Below, in pieces: positions 5,538-5,739 of a DNA stretch of 5,739 bases (position 1 is its first letter; every line of letters starts with the position of its first letter). A model generated the notes under the pieces. It was not told the DNA's origin and made no database searches. It was given only the letters and a program-made list of their open reading frames with translations. The translations under genes were made by a program, and so were the position numbers. The stretch is taken from positions 1-5,739 of the forward strand of contig JBCCFD010000493.1 in assembly GCA_039029915.1 (NCBI GenBank). Direction: 5' to 3'. The stretch comes from QQUD01 sp039029915 (GTDB taxonomy: Bacteria > Chloroflexota > Anaerolineae > Promineifilales > Promineifilaceae).

Positions 5538-5739
5538 TTACCTTTCCCATAAAGATTTATTTTCTATCAAACCTATGGCGACCAGTTCAGCAGCCTCTTC
5601 TTGAACGTAATGACCGGCATTGGGGGCAACCACAACCGTCAAATTCTGGAAACCGGCTTTTAATTGCTCAAACTCGGCGTTTGATTTACCTCTATCTTGT
5701 GCGCCCCACACAAGCACCACGGGCATCTCAACCTGATTC
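5538..5739 (-). CDS. Alpha/beta hydrolase, C-terminal part (cut by the right edge)
   Basis: The last 66 or so residues of an alpha/beta-hydrolase-fold protein whose start lies beyond the right edge; the frame is still open at 5739, so the ATG at 5726 is internal. VVLVWGAQDRGKS carries the strand and turn where the acid of the triad (Asp of GAQD) often sits. VVVAPNAGHYVQEEAAELVA carries the catalytic histidine in a GHYVQEE context typical of haloalkane dehalogenase-like and epoxide hydrolase-like members. The nucleophile elbow is outside the window, so the reaction cannot be named. It ends in TAA, 136 bp before the SUKH start on the same strand. The large GC change between the two genes argues against an old operon. 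It is not in frame with, or similar in motifs to, the type-B esterase at the other end. Confidence 0.85.
   Translation of the reverse strand, partial: NQVEMPVVLVWGAQDRGKSNAEFEQLKAGFQNLTVVVAPNAGHYVQEEAAELVAIGLIENKSLWER

Overview
The window reads as a stretch of bacterial chromosome. It has dense genes, Shine-Dalgarno sites, tightly packed same-strand genes and no introns. The gene set is housekeeping or accessory metabolism, as expected in a metabolically versatile environmental bacterium. No gene fixes the taxon. The mixed GC content, an over-represented CGGCCG palindrome and a TGCTGAGCG-type hairpin repeat would fit a group such as Chloroflexota, but that is a guess. No phage, plasmid, CRISPR, rRNA or tRNA gene was seen.

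Layout, left to right. (1) 1-891, minus: the N-terminal 297 residues of a type-B carboxylesterase that runs off the left edge. (2) 892-1440: about 550 bases without a convincing gene. It holds several inverted repeats and a 158-base nested hairpin repeat at 1145-1302, which accounts for most of the open frame crossing it. (3) 1441-1830, plus: a small single-domain cupin, the only gene on this strand. (4) 1842-1867: a modest hairpin where the cupin converges with the next minus-strand gene. (5) 4820 down to 1859, minus: a four-gene cluster of low-specificity L-threonine aldolase, P-loop kinase-like NTPase, DinB/YfiT-like protein and transglutaminase-like cysteine protein. The junctions overlap or nearly touch: about 17 bp of overlap, a TAAATG junction with no gap, and an 18-bp gap. 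The four are therefore very likely cotranscribed. (6) 4910-5401, minus: an AT-rich SMI1/KNR4 (SUKH) family gene, about 33% GC against roughly 50% in the aldolase next to it, so probably a recent acquisition. (7) 5402-5537: a spacer with a 10-bp direct repeat. (8) 5538-5739, minus: the C-terminal end of an alpha/beta hydrolase that enters from the right edge.

How the genes work together is not obvious. The aldolase is a defined PLP enzyme. The kinase, DinB and transglutaminase-like products have recognisable folds but no assignable substrates, so the operon looks like a set of small-molecule-modifying enzymes rather than a known pathway. The best candidates for something undescribed are the hairpin repeat, the CGGCCG palindrome bias and the unusual four-gene operon. 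I see no clear sign of a new defence or mobile system.
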